Shown: positions 51,526 through 61,256 of the stretch, in pieces | Layout of the letters: every line of letters starts with the position of its first letter | How positions within the stretch are numbered: position 1 is the stretch's first letter | From: Bacteroidales bacterium UBA5833 | GTDB taxonomy: Bacteria; Bacteroidota; Bacteroidia; Bacteroidales; Lentimicrobiaceae | DNA length: 64,000 nt | NCBI GenBank assembly: GCA_002433025.1 | Contig: DJGZ01000017.1 | Coordinates: forward strand, 1 to 64,000 | Direction of reading: 5' to 3' | Notes under the pieces: model-generated | Told to the model about the DNA's origin: nothing | The model's input: the letters and a program-made list of their open reading frames with translations, nothing else | Databases searched by the model: none | Translations under genes and position numbers: made by a program

Positions 51526-53793
51526 CTATTTCCCGATCTGCTTCCGGATCAGGTTTAGTGCGCTGCCTGCTATAAACCACTCAATCTGCGACTGATTGTA
51601 AGTATGGTTTACGCTGAACGATTCCGAAGAACCATCAGCATGATCAAGCGTTAGCGTTAACGGCTTACCGGGAGAAAATTCCTTTAAACCGGATACTGAA
51701 ATGGTATCGTCTTCACGCACCTTGTCATAATCGGATTTATCAGCGAAGGTAAGCGCGAGCATTCCCTGTTTTTTAAGGTTCGTTTCATGAATTCTTGCAA
51801 AGGATTTAACAAGCACTACTTTCACCCCGAGGTGACGGGGCTCCATGGCGGCATGTTCGCGTGAAGAACCTTCACCGTAGTTTTCATCACCGATCACAAT
51901 TGAACCCGCACCAGCAGCCTTATAAGCCCTGGCAACCGCAGGCACGGCTTCATAGCTTCCGGTCAGGCCGTTTTTTACAAGGTTAGTTTTTTCATTAAAA
52001 TAATTAACGGCGCCTATCAGCAGGTTATCTGAAATGTTGTCCAAATGACCACGGAACCGGAGCCATGGACCAGCCATGGAGATATGATCGGTAGTGCATT
52101 TACCTTTGGCTTTGATCAGCAGGCGCAATCCTTGCATGTCATTCCCATCCCAGGCAGGAAAAGGCTGAAGCAACTGCAGCCGGTTTGATTCCGGCTTAAC
52201 GGCTACCGCAACACTGCTTCCATCTTCCAAAGGTGCGACATAACCGGCATCTTTCACCTCAAAACCGTCCGGAGGGAGTTCAAGCCCCTCGGGCATATCC
52301 AGCGAAACCCATTCTCCGTCTTCATTTAACAGCTTGTCGGTGAGCGGATTGAAGGTAAGATCTCCGGCTATGGTCATTGCTGTGACTATTTCAGGAGAGG
52401 CCACAAAACCATGTGTATTCGGATTTCCATCATTCCGCTTGGCAAAATTTCTGTTGAAAGAGGTAATTATTGAATTTTTGCGTTCCGGATCATCGGTATG
52501 GCGTTTCCATTGTCCGATACACGGGCCGCAGGCATTGGCCATCACTACACCACCGATATCTTCAAAAACCTCCAGCAATCCATCACGTTCGGTAGTGTAG
52601 CGGATCTGCTCTGAACCCGGAGTAATGATGAATTCGCTCCGCACCTTCAGGTTTTTCTGCTTTGCCTGACGGGCAACAGAGGCCGCTCGGGTTAAATCTT
52701 CATAGGATGAATTGGTACATGATCCGATAAGCCCGACTTCAAGCGTCAGCGGATAATTTCTCTCCCTGACAATCTTAACAAATTCAGAAATACCGTAAGC
52801 GGCATCCGGTGTAAACGGTCCGTTGATATGTGGTTCCAACTCCGAAAGATTTATTTCGATCAACTGATCATAGTATTTTCCCGGATTTAGATACACATCC
52901 TCATCCGAGCGCAGGTCTGCCACCATTTTATCCGCCATATCCGCCACCACGGCCCTGCCGGTTTCTCTGAGGTATGCACTCATTTTCTGATCAAAGCCAA
53001 AGATGGAGGTAGTTGCACCGATTTCCGCCCCCATATTGCAAATGGTTCCTTTTCCGGTAGCCGATATGGCATCCGCCCCTTCACCGAAATACTCAACAAT
53101 GGCGCCGGTACCGCCTTTCACAGTAAGGATACCCGCTACTTTTAAAATTACATCCTTGGCTGAGGCCCATCCGTTGAGCCTGCCGGTAAGTTTAACCCCG
53201 ATCAGTCTGGGCATTTTAAGTTCCCACGCCATTCCGGCCATTACATCCACGGCGTCGGCACCCCCGACACCTATGGCGATCATTCCCAATCCGCCGGCAT
53301 TCACGGTATGCGAATCGGTACCTATCATCATTCCTCCCGGGAAAGCGTAATTCTCAAGTACCACCTGGTGTATGATACCGGCACCGGGTTTCCAGAAGCC
53401 GATACCGTATTTGTTGGATACAGATTGCAAAAAATCAAAAACTTCCCTGTTTTGATCCAGGGCAGTATCAAGATCGGCCTGCGCCCCGGAATGCGCCTGA
53501 ATCAGGTGGTCGCAATGCACAGTGGAAGGAACGGCAGTTCTGCCTCGCCCTGCATTCATAAACTGCAGAAGGGCCATCTGGGCGGTGGCATCCTGCATGG
53601 CTACCCGGTCGGGTGCAAAATTTACATAATCCTCCCCCCTGGAGTATGGCTTAAAAGCATCTCCATCATAAAGGTGGGAGTAAAGAATTTTTTCACTCAG
53701 GGTCAGCGGTCTGCCAAGAATATCCCTGGCATTTTTTACCCGTTCGGGCATGGCTGCATAAACACGTTGAATCAGGTCAAGATCAAAAAGCAT
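51526..53793 (-). CDS. acn: Aconitate hydratase, mitochondrial-type
   Basis: A 755-residue aconitase of the mitochondrial (ACO2-like) class. Cluster Cys are in IGSCTNSSYED and NACGPCIGQW; GTDSHTVNAGGLG and DENYGEGSSREHAAMEPRHLG are the substrate and domain-4 motifs. It isomerises citrate to isocitrate in the TCA cycle. It differs strongly from the fused LeuCD protein at 32223-34001 in length and order. No citrate synthase or isocitrate dehydrogenase is in the window, which suggests dispersed TCA genes. Confidence 0.94.
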   Translation of the reverse strand: MLFDLDLIQRVYAAMPERVKNARDILGRPLTLSEKILYSHLYDGDAFKPYSRGEDYVNFAPDRVAMQDATAQMALLQFMNAGRGRTAVPSTVHCDHLIQAHSGAQADLDTALDQNREVFDFLQSVSNKYGIGFWKPGAGIIHQVVLENYAFPGGMMIGTDSHTVNAGGLGMIAIGVGGADAVDVMAGMAWELKMPRLIGVKLTGRLNGWASAKDVILKVAGILTVKGGTGAIVEYFGEGADAISATGKGTICNMGAEIGATTSIFGFDQKMSAYLRETGRAVVADMADKMVADLRSDEDVYLNPGKYYDQLIEINLSELEPHINGPFTPDAAYGISEFVKIVRERNYPLTLEVGLIGSCTNSSYEDLTRAASVARQAKQKNLKVRSEFIITPGSEQIRYTTERDGLLEVFEDIGGVVMANACGPCIGQWKRHTDDPERKNSIITSFNRNFAKRNDGNPNTHGFVASPEIVTAMTIAGDLTFNPLTDKLLNEDGEWVSLDMPEGLELPPDGFEVKDAGYVAPLEDGSSVAVAVKPESNRLQLLQPFPAWDGNDMQGLRLLIKAKGKCTTDHISMAGPWLRFRGHLDNISDNLLIGAVNYFNEKTNLVKNGLTGSYEAVPAVARAYKAAGAGSIVIGDENYGEGSSREHAAMEPRHLGVKVVLVKSFARIHETNLKKQGMLALTFADKSDYDKVREDDTISVSGLKEFSPGKPLTLTLDHADGSSESFSVNHTYNQSQIEWFIAGSALNLIRKQIGK

Positions 53794-53972
53794 AAGAATT
53801 AAAGTTCAGGCATGTTAATAATAAAGTCAGCGACAGGCGCTTGCCGTGGCAAACTCCTGAATATACCGGAATCCGGGGTTTGAAGAAAATATCACACGCA
53901 GTTAAAATCATCAGCAATAACAGCCGAATCCAGGTTTTGTTTAAGCGCTGGCCGGCTTCAGGCCTTCTTGCT

Positions 53973-54506
53973 TCAGGCGCCTTTATCTCCGGTAAAATAA
54001 TCTTCCTTGTTTTTAAACAATACATTAAAGGTGGTCAGGCTGCCGTATATGCGGGTAATGTATTGCTGAATATTGACTTTATCCTCATCGCTCAGTGTGC
54101 TCGAATTAACCCTTTGCTCCAGTACACGCAGCCGGTCGCGCACCATAACAATCTTATGAAAAAATGCATCAATCGGTACTTCTTTTTCCTTCAGGGCAGG
54201 ATCGCCCGGATACAAAACCATCCGGCCACCGGTCCACCTTTGCCCCAACGGCACAGTCTCCTGCATATCCGTAAAGCGGCGCAATACCCTGATCAGGCTC
54301 TTCTCCATTTTCTCGTAGGTAGCGATGTCCGAAGGCGTTTCAACAGCCTCAAGCACCCTCATACCAGTAAAATCACGCTGGATAATCCGCGTTCCGTTTT
54401 CGATAAAGGTGATTTCCCATGCATCGGAGCGAACCTGAATGATCACTCCTTTTCCGAACTGGGGATGCTCCACCCGGGAGCCAATGCCCAAAATCATGTC
54501 TTCCAT
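53973..54506 (-). CDS. Conserved protein with an N-terminal SH3/Tudor-like motif
   Basis: A 177-residue protein. The N-terminus LGIGSRVEHPQFGKGVIIQV is the RVxHxxFGxGxV pattern known from the C-terminal beta-barrel of UvrD/PcrA helicases and CarD-like domains that bind RNA polymerase. The rest is helical and charged (KMEKSLIRVLRRF, IDAFFHKIVMVRDRLRVLEQRV) and unfamiliar. It lies 9 bp after coaE and ends the long minus-strand block from nusB. A transcription- or repair-linked role is suggested by the motif only. Confidence 0.6.
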   Translation of the reverse strand: MEDMILGIGSRVEHPQFGKGVIIQVRSDAWEITFIENGTRIIQRDFTGMRVLEAVETPSDIATYEKMEKSLIRVLRRFTDMQETVPLGQRWTGGRMVLYPGDPALKEKEVPIDAFFHKIVMVRDRLRVLEQRVNSSTLSDEDKVNIQQYITRIYGSLTTFNVLFKNKEDYFTGDKGA

Positions 54507-54515
54507 ATAGCTTTG

Positions 54516-55121
54516 TTACTGATTTATAACCACTTCAGAAATACCCATCAGGCTTCTGTGAATTTCAAGTGCCTGAGGTATGGCCAGGTCTAAATCGCTG
54601 TTGCAGATTACAAAATCCGACATCGCGATTTTGGATTCCTCCGGCCATTGATTTTCTATTCGTGCCATCACATCTTCCCGCTTCAGTCCGTCGCGAAGCA
54701 TAACCCTTCCGACCCGTTCCTCAATGGGAGCTGCAACGGTAATTATTTTATCAAACATTTTATAAAAACCTGATTCGAAAATTATGGCAGCCTCCTGAAT
54801 AATATAAGGCACCCCAGACTGCCCTTCGATCCAGTTAAAGAAATGCCTCCTCACCCTTGGATGAATAATATTGTTAAGGGTTGTAAGCCTGACAGGATCA
54901 TTGAAAACCAAAGATGCAAGCGCCCTCCGGTCGATGGATCCGTCAGGACTGAGCACACCGTCTCCGGCCATTTCAACGATCATACGGATAACCTCCGGGT
55001 CACCAAGAAACTTCTTTGCCTCAGCATCGGCAATATAAACAGGAATGCCAAATATGCGGAATAATCCGGCAATAGTCGATTTTCCGCTACCTATGCTCCC
55101 GGTGAGTCCGACTTTCAGCAT
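54516..55121 (-). CDS. coaE: Dephospho-CoA kinase
   Basis: A 201-residue CoaE, which performs the last step of coenzyme A synthesis. The P-loop is GLTGSIGSGKST, and the DAEAKKFLGD and NNIIHPRVRRHF segments follow in the family pattern. The start is ATG 55121; a GTG at 55130 upstream (with KQ between) is an alternative. It precedes the SH3-like gene by 9 bp. The gap upstream to ybbR (218 bp) has no gene. Confidence 0.94.
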   Translation of the reverse strand: MLKVGLTGSIGSGKSTIAGLFRIFGIPVYIADAEAKKFLGDPEVIRMIVEMAGDGVLSPDGSIDRRALASLVFNDPVRLTTLNNIIHPRVRRHFFNWIEGQSGVPYIIQEAAIIFESGFYKMFDKIITVAAPIEERVGRVMLRDGLKREDVMARIENQWPEESKIAMSDFVICNSDLDLAIPQALEIHRSLMGISEVVINQ

Positions 55122-55348
55122 CTGTTTCACGTTTATCTTACAAACATAATGCTTTTCAGGGAAACAGAAAAATCCGTGGCAGAGAGGATTCCTTTCAAAA
55201 ACCTTCTGAATAATTACGATGTTCTCAGGAATTCTTAATTAGATTTATCCGATACGGGATATTCCAAGGGCCTGATAAAAAACCGCCAGGGATTTCCTGG
55301 AATAGTCATACAGTCATTGCAAACTCATGCAACAGTTGCACTTCTCCC

Positions 55349-56350
55349 CTATTTCAGTATAAGGTATTCAACCTTTTGCGGTTCAATGCGGATAATCTTC
55401 AGGAATGCCGGCACCCGGCTCACTTCAACCGGCACTCTTTCGCTATCAGAAACCATAGACTTATCAAGGTCAACCACAACGGTTACAAGCGAGGGATCCA
55501 CCCGGTTATAGTCGCGCAGGGCAACCTTGCAGGTAAGGGTTACCTTTTCGGGGAATGTGCGGTAGTTAAAATTGCTGTGCCCTGACCTAATACTTACAGG
55601 CACTTCCATACTGGTTTCAGTGAACTTTTCTACATTCAGATTCACAGTAACACTATCTGCCGATAAATTAACCGGGGGCCAGACCGGAGGAGCAAGCAGC
55701 GCAAGCCTGGCAGAAGCATCGGCTTTAAGATTACTGAAGGTCCTTCGTTCGGTTTTTATACTCCGGATAGTATCAATAATATCTTTTCTGCCTGAAATAT
55801 AAACAGAGTCCGGATCAGTCCTTACGGAATCATAAAGCTGATACTGGCGACTGAAATCAAGGGAAAGCCATGGTCTGACTCCTACCTTTTTCCGGAAACT
55901 TTTTTCGAAGACAAAATGAAGTGTATCCGGCTCCACAGCCGACATTTCAAATCCACCCGGAAGCTGTTGCGCGATTGACTTCAGCATTTTTGAAGTTCTC
56001 AGGAAACCGGTATACTGATCACCCTCCTGTTTCATTCTGAGGTTTTCAAGGCTGATGGTAACCATGTTGCTTCTGGTTGAGAAAATACGCGAATACAACT
56101 CCAGCCCTTTGGCTTTCAGAGTAATACTAATGACAGAGTCAGGATTGGCAATCATCACTTTTCCTTTTGGCAGATTCTCAGGTACAACCCTGAACCTGAC
56201 CGGGATCTGATATTCCCTGCTAAGTTTGATCATTCCCCACATTATAACAGAGATAACGATACAGATCAAAAAAACGGAAAGCCGGTTTCTCAGCTTTCCG
56301 TCCATTGGTTTTCTGACACGTACAATTATGGCATGTAAAATCTCTTTCAC
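55349..56350 (-). CDS. ybbR: YbbR-like (CdaR-type) membrane protein
   Basis: A 333-residue protein with one membrane segment near residues 25-43 (LSVFLICIVISVIMWGMIKL) and beta-rich YbbR repeats behind it (QIPVRFRVVPENLPKGKVM and SVRTDPDSVYISGRKDII). In other phyla YbbR (CdaR) regulates the c-di-AMP cyclase CdaA; in Bacteroidetes the gene commonly sits, as here, between yajC and coaE. Whether it touches a cyclase is not known. It lies 38 bp after yajC. Confidence 0.85.
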   Translation of the reverse strand: MKEILHAIIVRVRKPMDGKLRNRLSVFLICIVISVIMWGMIKLSREYQIPVRFRVVPENLPKGKVMIANPDSVISITLKAKGLELYSRIFSTRSNMVTISLENLRMKQEGDQYTGFLRTSKMLKSIAQQLPGGFEMSAVEPDTLHFVFEKSFRKKVGVRPWLSLDFSRQYQLYDSVRTDPDSVYISGRKDIIDTIRSIKTERRTFSNLKADASARLALLAPPVWPPVNLSADSVTVNLNVEKFTETSMEVPVSIRSGHSNFNYRTFPEKVTLTCKVALRDYNRVDPSLVTVVVDLDKSMVSDSERVPVEVSRVPAFLKIIRIEPQKVEYLILK

Positions 56351-56388
56351 CTGCAGGGAGTTTTGCTAGCGGAAACTATTACTTTCCT

Positions 56389-56712
56389 CTACTTCTGCTG
56401 GTTGGCCAGCTGGTCAGTGGCATCTCCGGCTACTGCGGATTTTTCAATTCTAAACCGTGTGCCATCTTCCACCTCAATGGTAAAAGTAGTTTCCTGAACT
56501 TCCACGATCTTGGCATGGATTCCGCCAATGGTAACGATTTTGTCACCCTTTTTAAGGGCTTCACGGTACTTTCTGAGATCCTTGGCTTTTTTGGCCTGTG
56601 GTCTGATAAAGAAAAAGTAGAAAACCACCATGATGAGCACCAGGAAAATCAGTGAACTGTAACCACTGCCGCCTCCTTCGGCCGGGGCCATTAATAATGC
56701 AGATGTGAACAT
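56389..56712 (-). CDS. yajC: Preprotein translocase subunit YajC
   Basis: A 107-residue YajC, partner of SecDF at the Sec translocon. One transmembrane segment (SSLIFLVLIMVVFYFFFIRP) is followed by the family motif QAKKAKDLRKYREALKKGDKIVTIGGIHAKIVEV. The C-terminal tail is longer than in E. coli. It is 41 bp after DUF1573 and 38 bp before ybbR, as is usual in Bacteroidetes. Confidence 0.94.
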   Translation of the reverse strand: MFTSALLMAPAEGGGSGYSSLIFLVLIMVVFYFFFIRPQAKKAKDLRKYREALKKGDKIVTIGGIHAKIVEVQETTFTIEVEDGTRFRIEKSAVAGDATDQLANQQK

Positions 56713-56753
56713 TTGTTTGCTTGTTTATTTGGTTATTAAAAAAATCAGAATAA

Positions 56754-57233
56754 TCAGTTTATTTCTTCAGGAAGCACCACCTGGGCTTTTATCCTCAGCA
56801 CAACAGCGTTAGGCTGGGTATTGCTGATGATGGTAATGCTCTTGTTCTGAAATCCACGGCGGTTTTCACTGTCGAATTTCACCGCAATTTTATTGGATTC
56901 TCCCGGTCTGACCGGCGTTTTTGGGAATTCAGGCACTGTGCAACCGCAAGAAGTGCTCACTTTGGAAATAATAAGATCAGACTTCCCGGAATTGGTAAAT
57001 TTAAAACTATACGAAACCTTTTCGCCCTGAATGATTCTTCCGAAATCATGAAAATCCTTTTCAAATTCCAATACAGGCATGTCACCGGCATCAGACTTTC
57101 CACTGGCAGTATTCGGATTTTTAACGATGTCCGCAGGATAAAGTCCATCTTCAGCATTTCTGCTGCCACAGGAAGTCAGCATCAATCCGGCAACAATTAG
57201 AGTGGTAATCAGTGTAAGCGCATTAATTTTCAT
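56754..57233 (-). CDS. DUF1573 lipoprotein
   Basis: A 159-residue lipoprotein. The lipobox is LMLTSC (Cys22). The rest is a DUF1573 domain (FEKDFHDFGRIIQGEKVSYSF, TSCGCTVPEFPKTPVRPG), a beta-sandwich of ASPM/SPD-2/Hydin type. The CGC motif is characteristic. Probably envelope-located. Function unknown, but the family is common and conserved in this operon position. Confidence 0.9.
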   Translation of the reverse strand: MKINALTLITTLIVAGLMLTSCGSRNAEDGLYPADIVKNPNTASGKSDAGDMPVLEFEKDFHDFGRIIQGEKVSYSFKFTNSGKSDLIISKVSTSCGCTVPEFPKTPVRPGESNKIAVKFDSENRRGFQNKSITIISNTQPNAVVLRIKAQVVLPEEIN

Positions 57234-57560
57234 AATAATCTGTTTTTTGCCTTTGAAAGGCGAAAAATATCAAATTTGTGAAGGCTCAGGCAACCTGAAT
57301 CCCGAAGAATCCGGATCTGATATGCCGGAAAGCCATCAACACTGTGCCAGGCGCCAGCAGATCGCTGAGCATTCATTAACCTTTGCAAAGTTAGTCAAAA
57401 ACATCTGATCAGGCGGGAGATTACGGAATTATTTAAGAAATGCCGGTTGTATCAGCATGGCATCTCCTTCAGGACGGCATCATATAAAACCGGCTTCTTT
57501 ATGATCCGGAAAGATTTTATAAAACCTGCGGCAACATAAATCCAAACCATATCCAGGAGC
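57234..57560. promoter_or_regulatory. Gap between the GNAT and DUF1573 genes with a possible promoter
   Basis: The 327-bp gap has no gene. TAACTTTG on the minus strand (57393 to 57386) is a TAnnTTTG box about 150 bp upstream of the DUF1573 start, so this may be an internal promoter of the block. No matching -33 element is evident. Confidence 0.35.
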
Positions 57561-58010
57561 TTATTCATGAATGTTCCTGATGATTAACACATCATAATCT
57601 CCCAGATATGTGAATCCGGCTTTTTTATAGAGAAGCTGAGCGGGCATATTATCCCGGTGGACCTCTATTTTAATCTGGTAGCCGTCAGCCCGGGCTATTT
57701 CGAGGGAGGCATGCAGCAGGCGGGTGGCAAGACCCATGCGGCGAAACGGCAGAGCAATCCCGAAATGATGAAGGTAGCTTCTCCTTTTATCATTTGTCAT
57801 CCATGAAGTACCCGCCACCATTCCATCATCGGTCACCAGTAATAAAAGATGGCCGCCGGCGTTCAGGGTCTGTTCAACAACAGCGGCATCGTCGCCCCTG
57901 TGTGCACCGCCCAGGCCGTTTTCATTCCAGAACTGCTCAACAGCGGTATAATCAGCAGGTTCGTAGTCCCTGATCCTGAGCCCTTCCGGTAACAGCTTTC
58001 CGGCAATCAT
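57561..58010 (-). CDS. GNAT family N-acetyltransferase
   Basis: A 149-residue GNAT enzyme. The acetyl-CoA loop is LPFRRMGLATRLLHAS, preceded by HHFGIALP, and the C-terminal strand NMPAQLLYKKAGFTYLGDYDV fits the fold. The substrate is unknown. Its start overlaps the nusB stop by 4 bp, so the two are translationally coupled. Confidence 0.86.
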   Translation of the reverse strand: MIAGKLLPEGLRIRDYEPADYTAVEQFWNENGLGGAHRGDDAAVVEQTLNAGGHLLLLVTDDGMVAGTSWMTNDKRRSYLHHFGIALPFRRMGLATRLLHASLEIARADGYQIKIEVHRDNMPAQLLYKKAGFTYLGDYDVLIIRNIHE

Positions 58011-58969
58011 TCCACAAGCCCCCTGCCTGATTTTTTAATTTCCCCGGAGGCTTTCAGATCGGCCACCAGTTTATCCATCATTCCGTTTACAAACTGTCGG
58101 CTCCGGGGGGTACTGTATTCCTTGGATATTTCAATATACTCGTTGATGGTTACCTTAACCGGGATCGACGGAAACTCCGTGAATTCACAGATAGCCATTT
58201 TCAAAATAATGACATCCAGCACCGCGATGCGCTCCAGGTCCCAGTTCTGGGCCCTTTCGGCAATCAGTTTGCCGGACACTTCACTTTTTACGATTGTTTT
58301 TCTAAATAGCTTAAGCACAAAATCCCTGATCAGGTCATCTCCTTCTTCATCAGGATTAATCATCAGCGGAGGCAGCGGCTTAAACTCATCCATTGACGGA
58401 GACCACTTTCGTATGGTTTTGGCGACCAGCGAAGCTGCAGTGTCAATATCATCGGCCCAATGAATATTACGCTCTTCAAAAATGCTGGTATAAACCTCAT
58501 TGGTGAGCATAAACTCACCAAACATCTGCAGCACCAGCTCCTTATCTTCATGATAGGAGGCTGAAGGCGCAATCATATAGGATTCGTAGAGTTCAGAAGC
58601 TTTGAATTGCTGAAATATCTTTCTGAAAGTTTCCTGGTGATCGGCCCAGGATATTTTTAATCGCGCGATGTTGCGCTGCAGGTCACGGTTATTCCCGATT
58701 TGTTCAAGAAACCGGTTGTCAACGAAACGGGTATTCGGGTTCAGTTCCTCGGCGGTTGGCAGAAACTTCTGCCGCGCATCTTCCTGTCGGTTTCTGGCGA
58801 AATCCCTGACTTCCAATATCGAAGACAACAGGTAAATGTATAAATCGTAAATGCTCTCAATACTCGAAAGCAGCCCCTTCTCAATCTGGTTTATCTGGCC
58901 GTCCTGCGTCTGAAAATGAGCGTACAGCGATTGTAAAACCTTAATCCTTAAATGCCTTCTGCTTAGCAT
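58007..58969 (-). CDS. nusB: Transcription antitermination factor NusB, long form
   Basis: A 320-residue NusB. The C-terminal NusB domain has EISKEYSTPRSRQFVNGMMDKLV and LERIAVLDVIILKMAICEF, which bind boxA RNA and NusE in rRNA antitermination. About 160 residues are added before it (MLSRRHLRIKVLQSLYAHFQ and helical segments), as I recall for Bacteroidetes. It opens the minus-strand block. TAATTTTG on the minus strand at 59053-59046 could be its promoter. Confidence 0.9.
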   Translation of the reverse strand: MLSRRHLRIKVLQSLYAHFQTQDGQINQIEKGLLSSIESIYDLYIYLLSSILEVRDFARNRQEDARQKFLPTAEELNPNTRFVDNRFLEQIGNNRDLQRNIARLKISWADHQETFRKIFQQFKASELYESYMIAPSASYHEDKELVLQMFGEFMLTNEVYTSIFEERNIHWADDIDTAASLVAKTIRKWSPSMDEFKPLPPLMINPDEEGDDLIRDFVLKLFRKTIVKSEVSGKLIAERAQNWDLERIAVLDVIILKMAICEFTEFPSIPVKVTINEYIEISKEYSTPRSRQFVNGMMDKLVADLKASGEIKKSGRGLVE

Positions 58970-59748
58970 GAAATCGTTATGTAAATGAACTTACCGTTTC
59001 TTTTTCCGGAACGGAACCTCCGCTTTTGTGCCGGATAACAGCCGGCAAAATTACAATTTTTATTCAAAAGGTTTATCGACTGATTTCCGGCACCGGAGAA
59101 AATCCTGACAGGTTTGCGCATTCCTCCACCAATATCACTCAAAAACAGGATTAATATTCATTAAGCGGGCTTATAATTATTCCGTTCTGCCCCACCCTGT
59201 CGGTAAACCGGTTTATGAAGCTGCAATGTGCACAATTCTGTTGATCCGGAAGATGCCGTAACCTTCAGGACACCCGTTTTTTGGATAATACACTGACAAT
59301 AATTTCATATACTTCTGCTGCTATTTCCACAAAAACAATGCAACAGAATATTCAATACCTGCTGTTCAAAATTATACACCCGGGAAAGAAACGGCTAGAC
59401 TGACCTGCCGGAAGACACTTCCAGGATCAGTTCGGAACTTCTGCTGCTTCTTTGGCTTAACAGACACAAATGGCAGGAATGATCGAGAAAAAATCAATCA
59501 ATATCAAGTTTACCTGAATAATGCCCTGGATTAGGGTAAATCATGCATTCAGCAAACAGACAGTTGGGGAAATTTTCACATTGAGCCATTATTAATATCC
59601 TGATTATCAGTATTAATTAAACCATTAAAGACTAATAATTAGCGGATTGAGAAAGATTGTGGACTTTTTTTTGTTTACTATCCCCGTAGATAATTGCAAT
59701 TATTTTAATATTTTTGCGTTTACATCCCAAAAATCTCAGATAACTGCC
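58970..59748. other. Long noncoding gap between nusB and the DUF3276 gene
   Basis: 779 bp separate the divergent nusB and DUF3276 genes. I found no open frame, tRNA, repeat array or strong terminator inside it. There are -7 box candidates on both sides (59053-59046 minus, 59709-59716 plus). A small RNA is possible but I see no structure that supports one. Confidence 0.5.
59709..59716 (+). promoter_or_regulatory. -7 box of the DUF3276 gene
   Basis: TATTTTTG fits TAnnTTTG, 32 bp before the ATG at 59749. No good -33 match at the right distance. Confidence 0.4.
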
Positions 59749-60084
59749 ATGGAAGAATCCAGCAACAGAAATAATGTTGATGTCTACACCAATATCATCA
59801 AAGCCGGAAAAAGGACATATTTTTTTGATGTAAAGCTGACCAAATCAGGTGAAAAATACCTCACCATCACTGAGAGCAAGCGGCGGTACGACGAGGAGCA
59901 GGACAAGTTCATCTATGAGAAACATAAAATCTTTCTTTACAGGGAGGATTTTGAAAATTTCATCCAGGGGCTGTCAGGTGCAATAGCGTTTATTGATACT
60001 GATGGCAAAGGGTTGGATTCTGAATTGTCAGCTGCGGAAGCAAACAATATACCTGATCTGAGTGCTGAAGATTTTGGCCTTTAG
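59749..60084 (+). CDS. DUF3276 (PUR-alpha-like) nucleic-acid-binding protein
   Basis: A 111-residue protein. VDVYTNIIKAGKRTYFFDVK, LTKSGEKYLTITESKRR and HKIFLYREDFENFIQGL match DUF3276, whose structures resemble the PUR repeat that binds single-stranded DNA or RNA. The true start is ATG 59749; the frame extends upstream but that part lies over the promoter. It is probably cytoplasmic and may act as an RNA chaperone. Confidence 0.85.
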   Translation: MEESSNRNNVDVYTNIIKAGKRTYFFDVKLTKSGEKYLTITESKRRYDEEQDKFIYEKHKIFLYREDFENFIQGLSGAIAFIDTDGKGLDSELSAAEANNIPDLSAEDFGL

Positions 60085-60440
60085 AAATAACACTGCTGCC
60101 AGGAAAAAAACATGATTCCCGAAATTTGCTGAAACCGGACAGTTAATCCATCGTTTGATCAGTATCGGGTCATGGCAGCCAATGTGCCGCCGGAAAAATC
60201 AGAAAGATAACTTCTTATGAATCAGCTTTAACAGTTTGCATTAAACTGTTTAACGCTACCGGAGATACTCTCTTGTGGCAATCAGGCTACTGCCGGGGAA
60301 TTACTGGCCATTATGTTATATTTATCAACACCCTGCCTGAACACCTCAGATATATGGAATAAAAAATTGTACCTTTGTGGGGCTTTCATGAAAGGCATAA
60401 AATCAGAACTAAATACCTGAATACAAGATCATTAACTGAA
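60085..60440. promoter_or_regulatory. Gap upstream of parA with a -7 box
   Basis: The 356-bp gap has no gene. TACCTTTG (60370-60377) is a -7 box for parA, 64 bp before the ATG at 60441. The frame that continues upstream of this ATG includes the promoter and is not translated. No -33 element at 19-20 bp is evident. Confidence 0.45.
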
Positions 60441-61256
60441 ATGGGAAAGATAATCGCCGTTGCCAATCAAAAGGGAGGAGTCGGGAAAACTACTACTGCC
60501 ATTAACCTGGGTGCAGCATTTGCCGTGCTTGAATACCGCACATTGATTATAGATGCTGATCCGCAGGCCAACTCCACCTCCGGTGTAGGATTTGACCCCA
60601 AAAATATCAAAACCAGCATCTATGAATGCCTCATGGACGAGGTTGAGCCATTGAACATCATCCTTTCGACCAGCACGCCCAACCTCGACCTGCTTCCGGC
60701 ACACATTGACCTGGTTGGCGCCGAAATCGAAATGATCAACCAGCCCAACCGCGAGTTTTTGATGCGTAAGGTACTTCAGAAGGTAAGGGAAGAATACGAT
60801 TTCATTGTAATCGACTGCTCTCCTTCCCTGGGGCTTATCACGGTCAACTCACTCGTTGCGGCTGATTCGGTTATTATACCCGTTCAATGTGAATATTTTG
60901 CACTTGAAGGCCTCGGAAAACTGCTGAATACCATCAAGATAGTTCAGCAGCGCCTCAACAGGGAGCTTGATATTGAAGGGATATTGCTGACCATGTATGA
61001 TTCAAGGCTCCGCCTCTCGAACCAGGTGGTTGATGAAGTAAAAGCCCACTTCCAGGATATGGTGTTTGAAACACTGATCAACCGGAATACAAAACTCGGA
61101 GAAGCCCCGAGTTTCGGAGAGACGATCATTATGCACGACATCAACAGCAGCGGGGCGATCAATTACCTGAACCTGGCTCGTGAAATTCTCCAGAATAATG
61201 AACTGACCCGGATCAAAACATCTGAAAAACAAATTGAACCTGAAAATGAATCCTAA
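60441..61256 (+). CDS. parA: Chromosome partitioning ATPase ParA
   Basis: A 271-residue ParA/Soj. The deviant Walker A is NQKGGVGKTT, the next motif is IIDADPQANSTSG, and IVIDCSPSLG is Walker B. PVQCEYFALEGLG completes the family pattern. It moves ParB-parS complexes to segregate chromosomes. No long N-terminal DNA-binding extension is present, so it is the chromosomal type. It overlaps parB by 11 bp. Confidence 0.96.
   Translation: MGKIIAVANQKGGVGKTTTAINLGAAFAVLEYRTLIIDADPQANSTSGVGFDPKNIKTSIYECLMDEVEPLNIILSTSTPNLDLLPAHIDLVGAEIEMINQPNREFLMRKVLQKVREEYDFIVIDCSPSLGLITVNSLVAADSVIIPVQCEYFALEGLGKLLNTIKIVQQRLNRELDIEGILLTMYDSRLRLSNQVVDEVKAHFQDMVFETLINRNTKLGEAPSFGETIIMHDINSSGAINYLNLAREILQNNELTRIKTSEKQIEPENES

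Noticed and set aside
55123..55131. TGTTTCACG as a parS site
   Set aside because: Only a half-site of the parS palindrome, overlapping the coaE start; the second half does not match.
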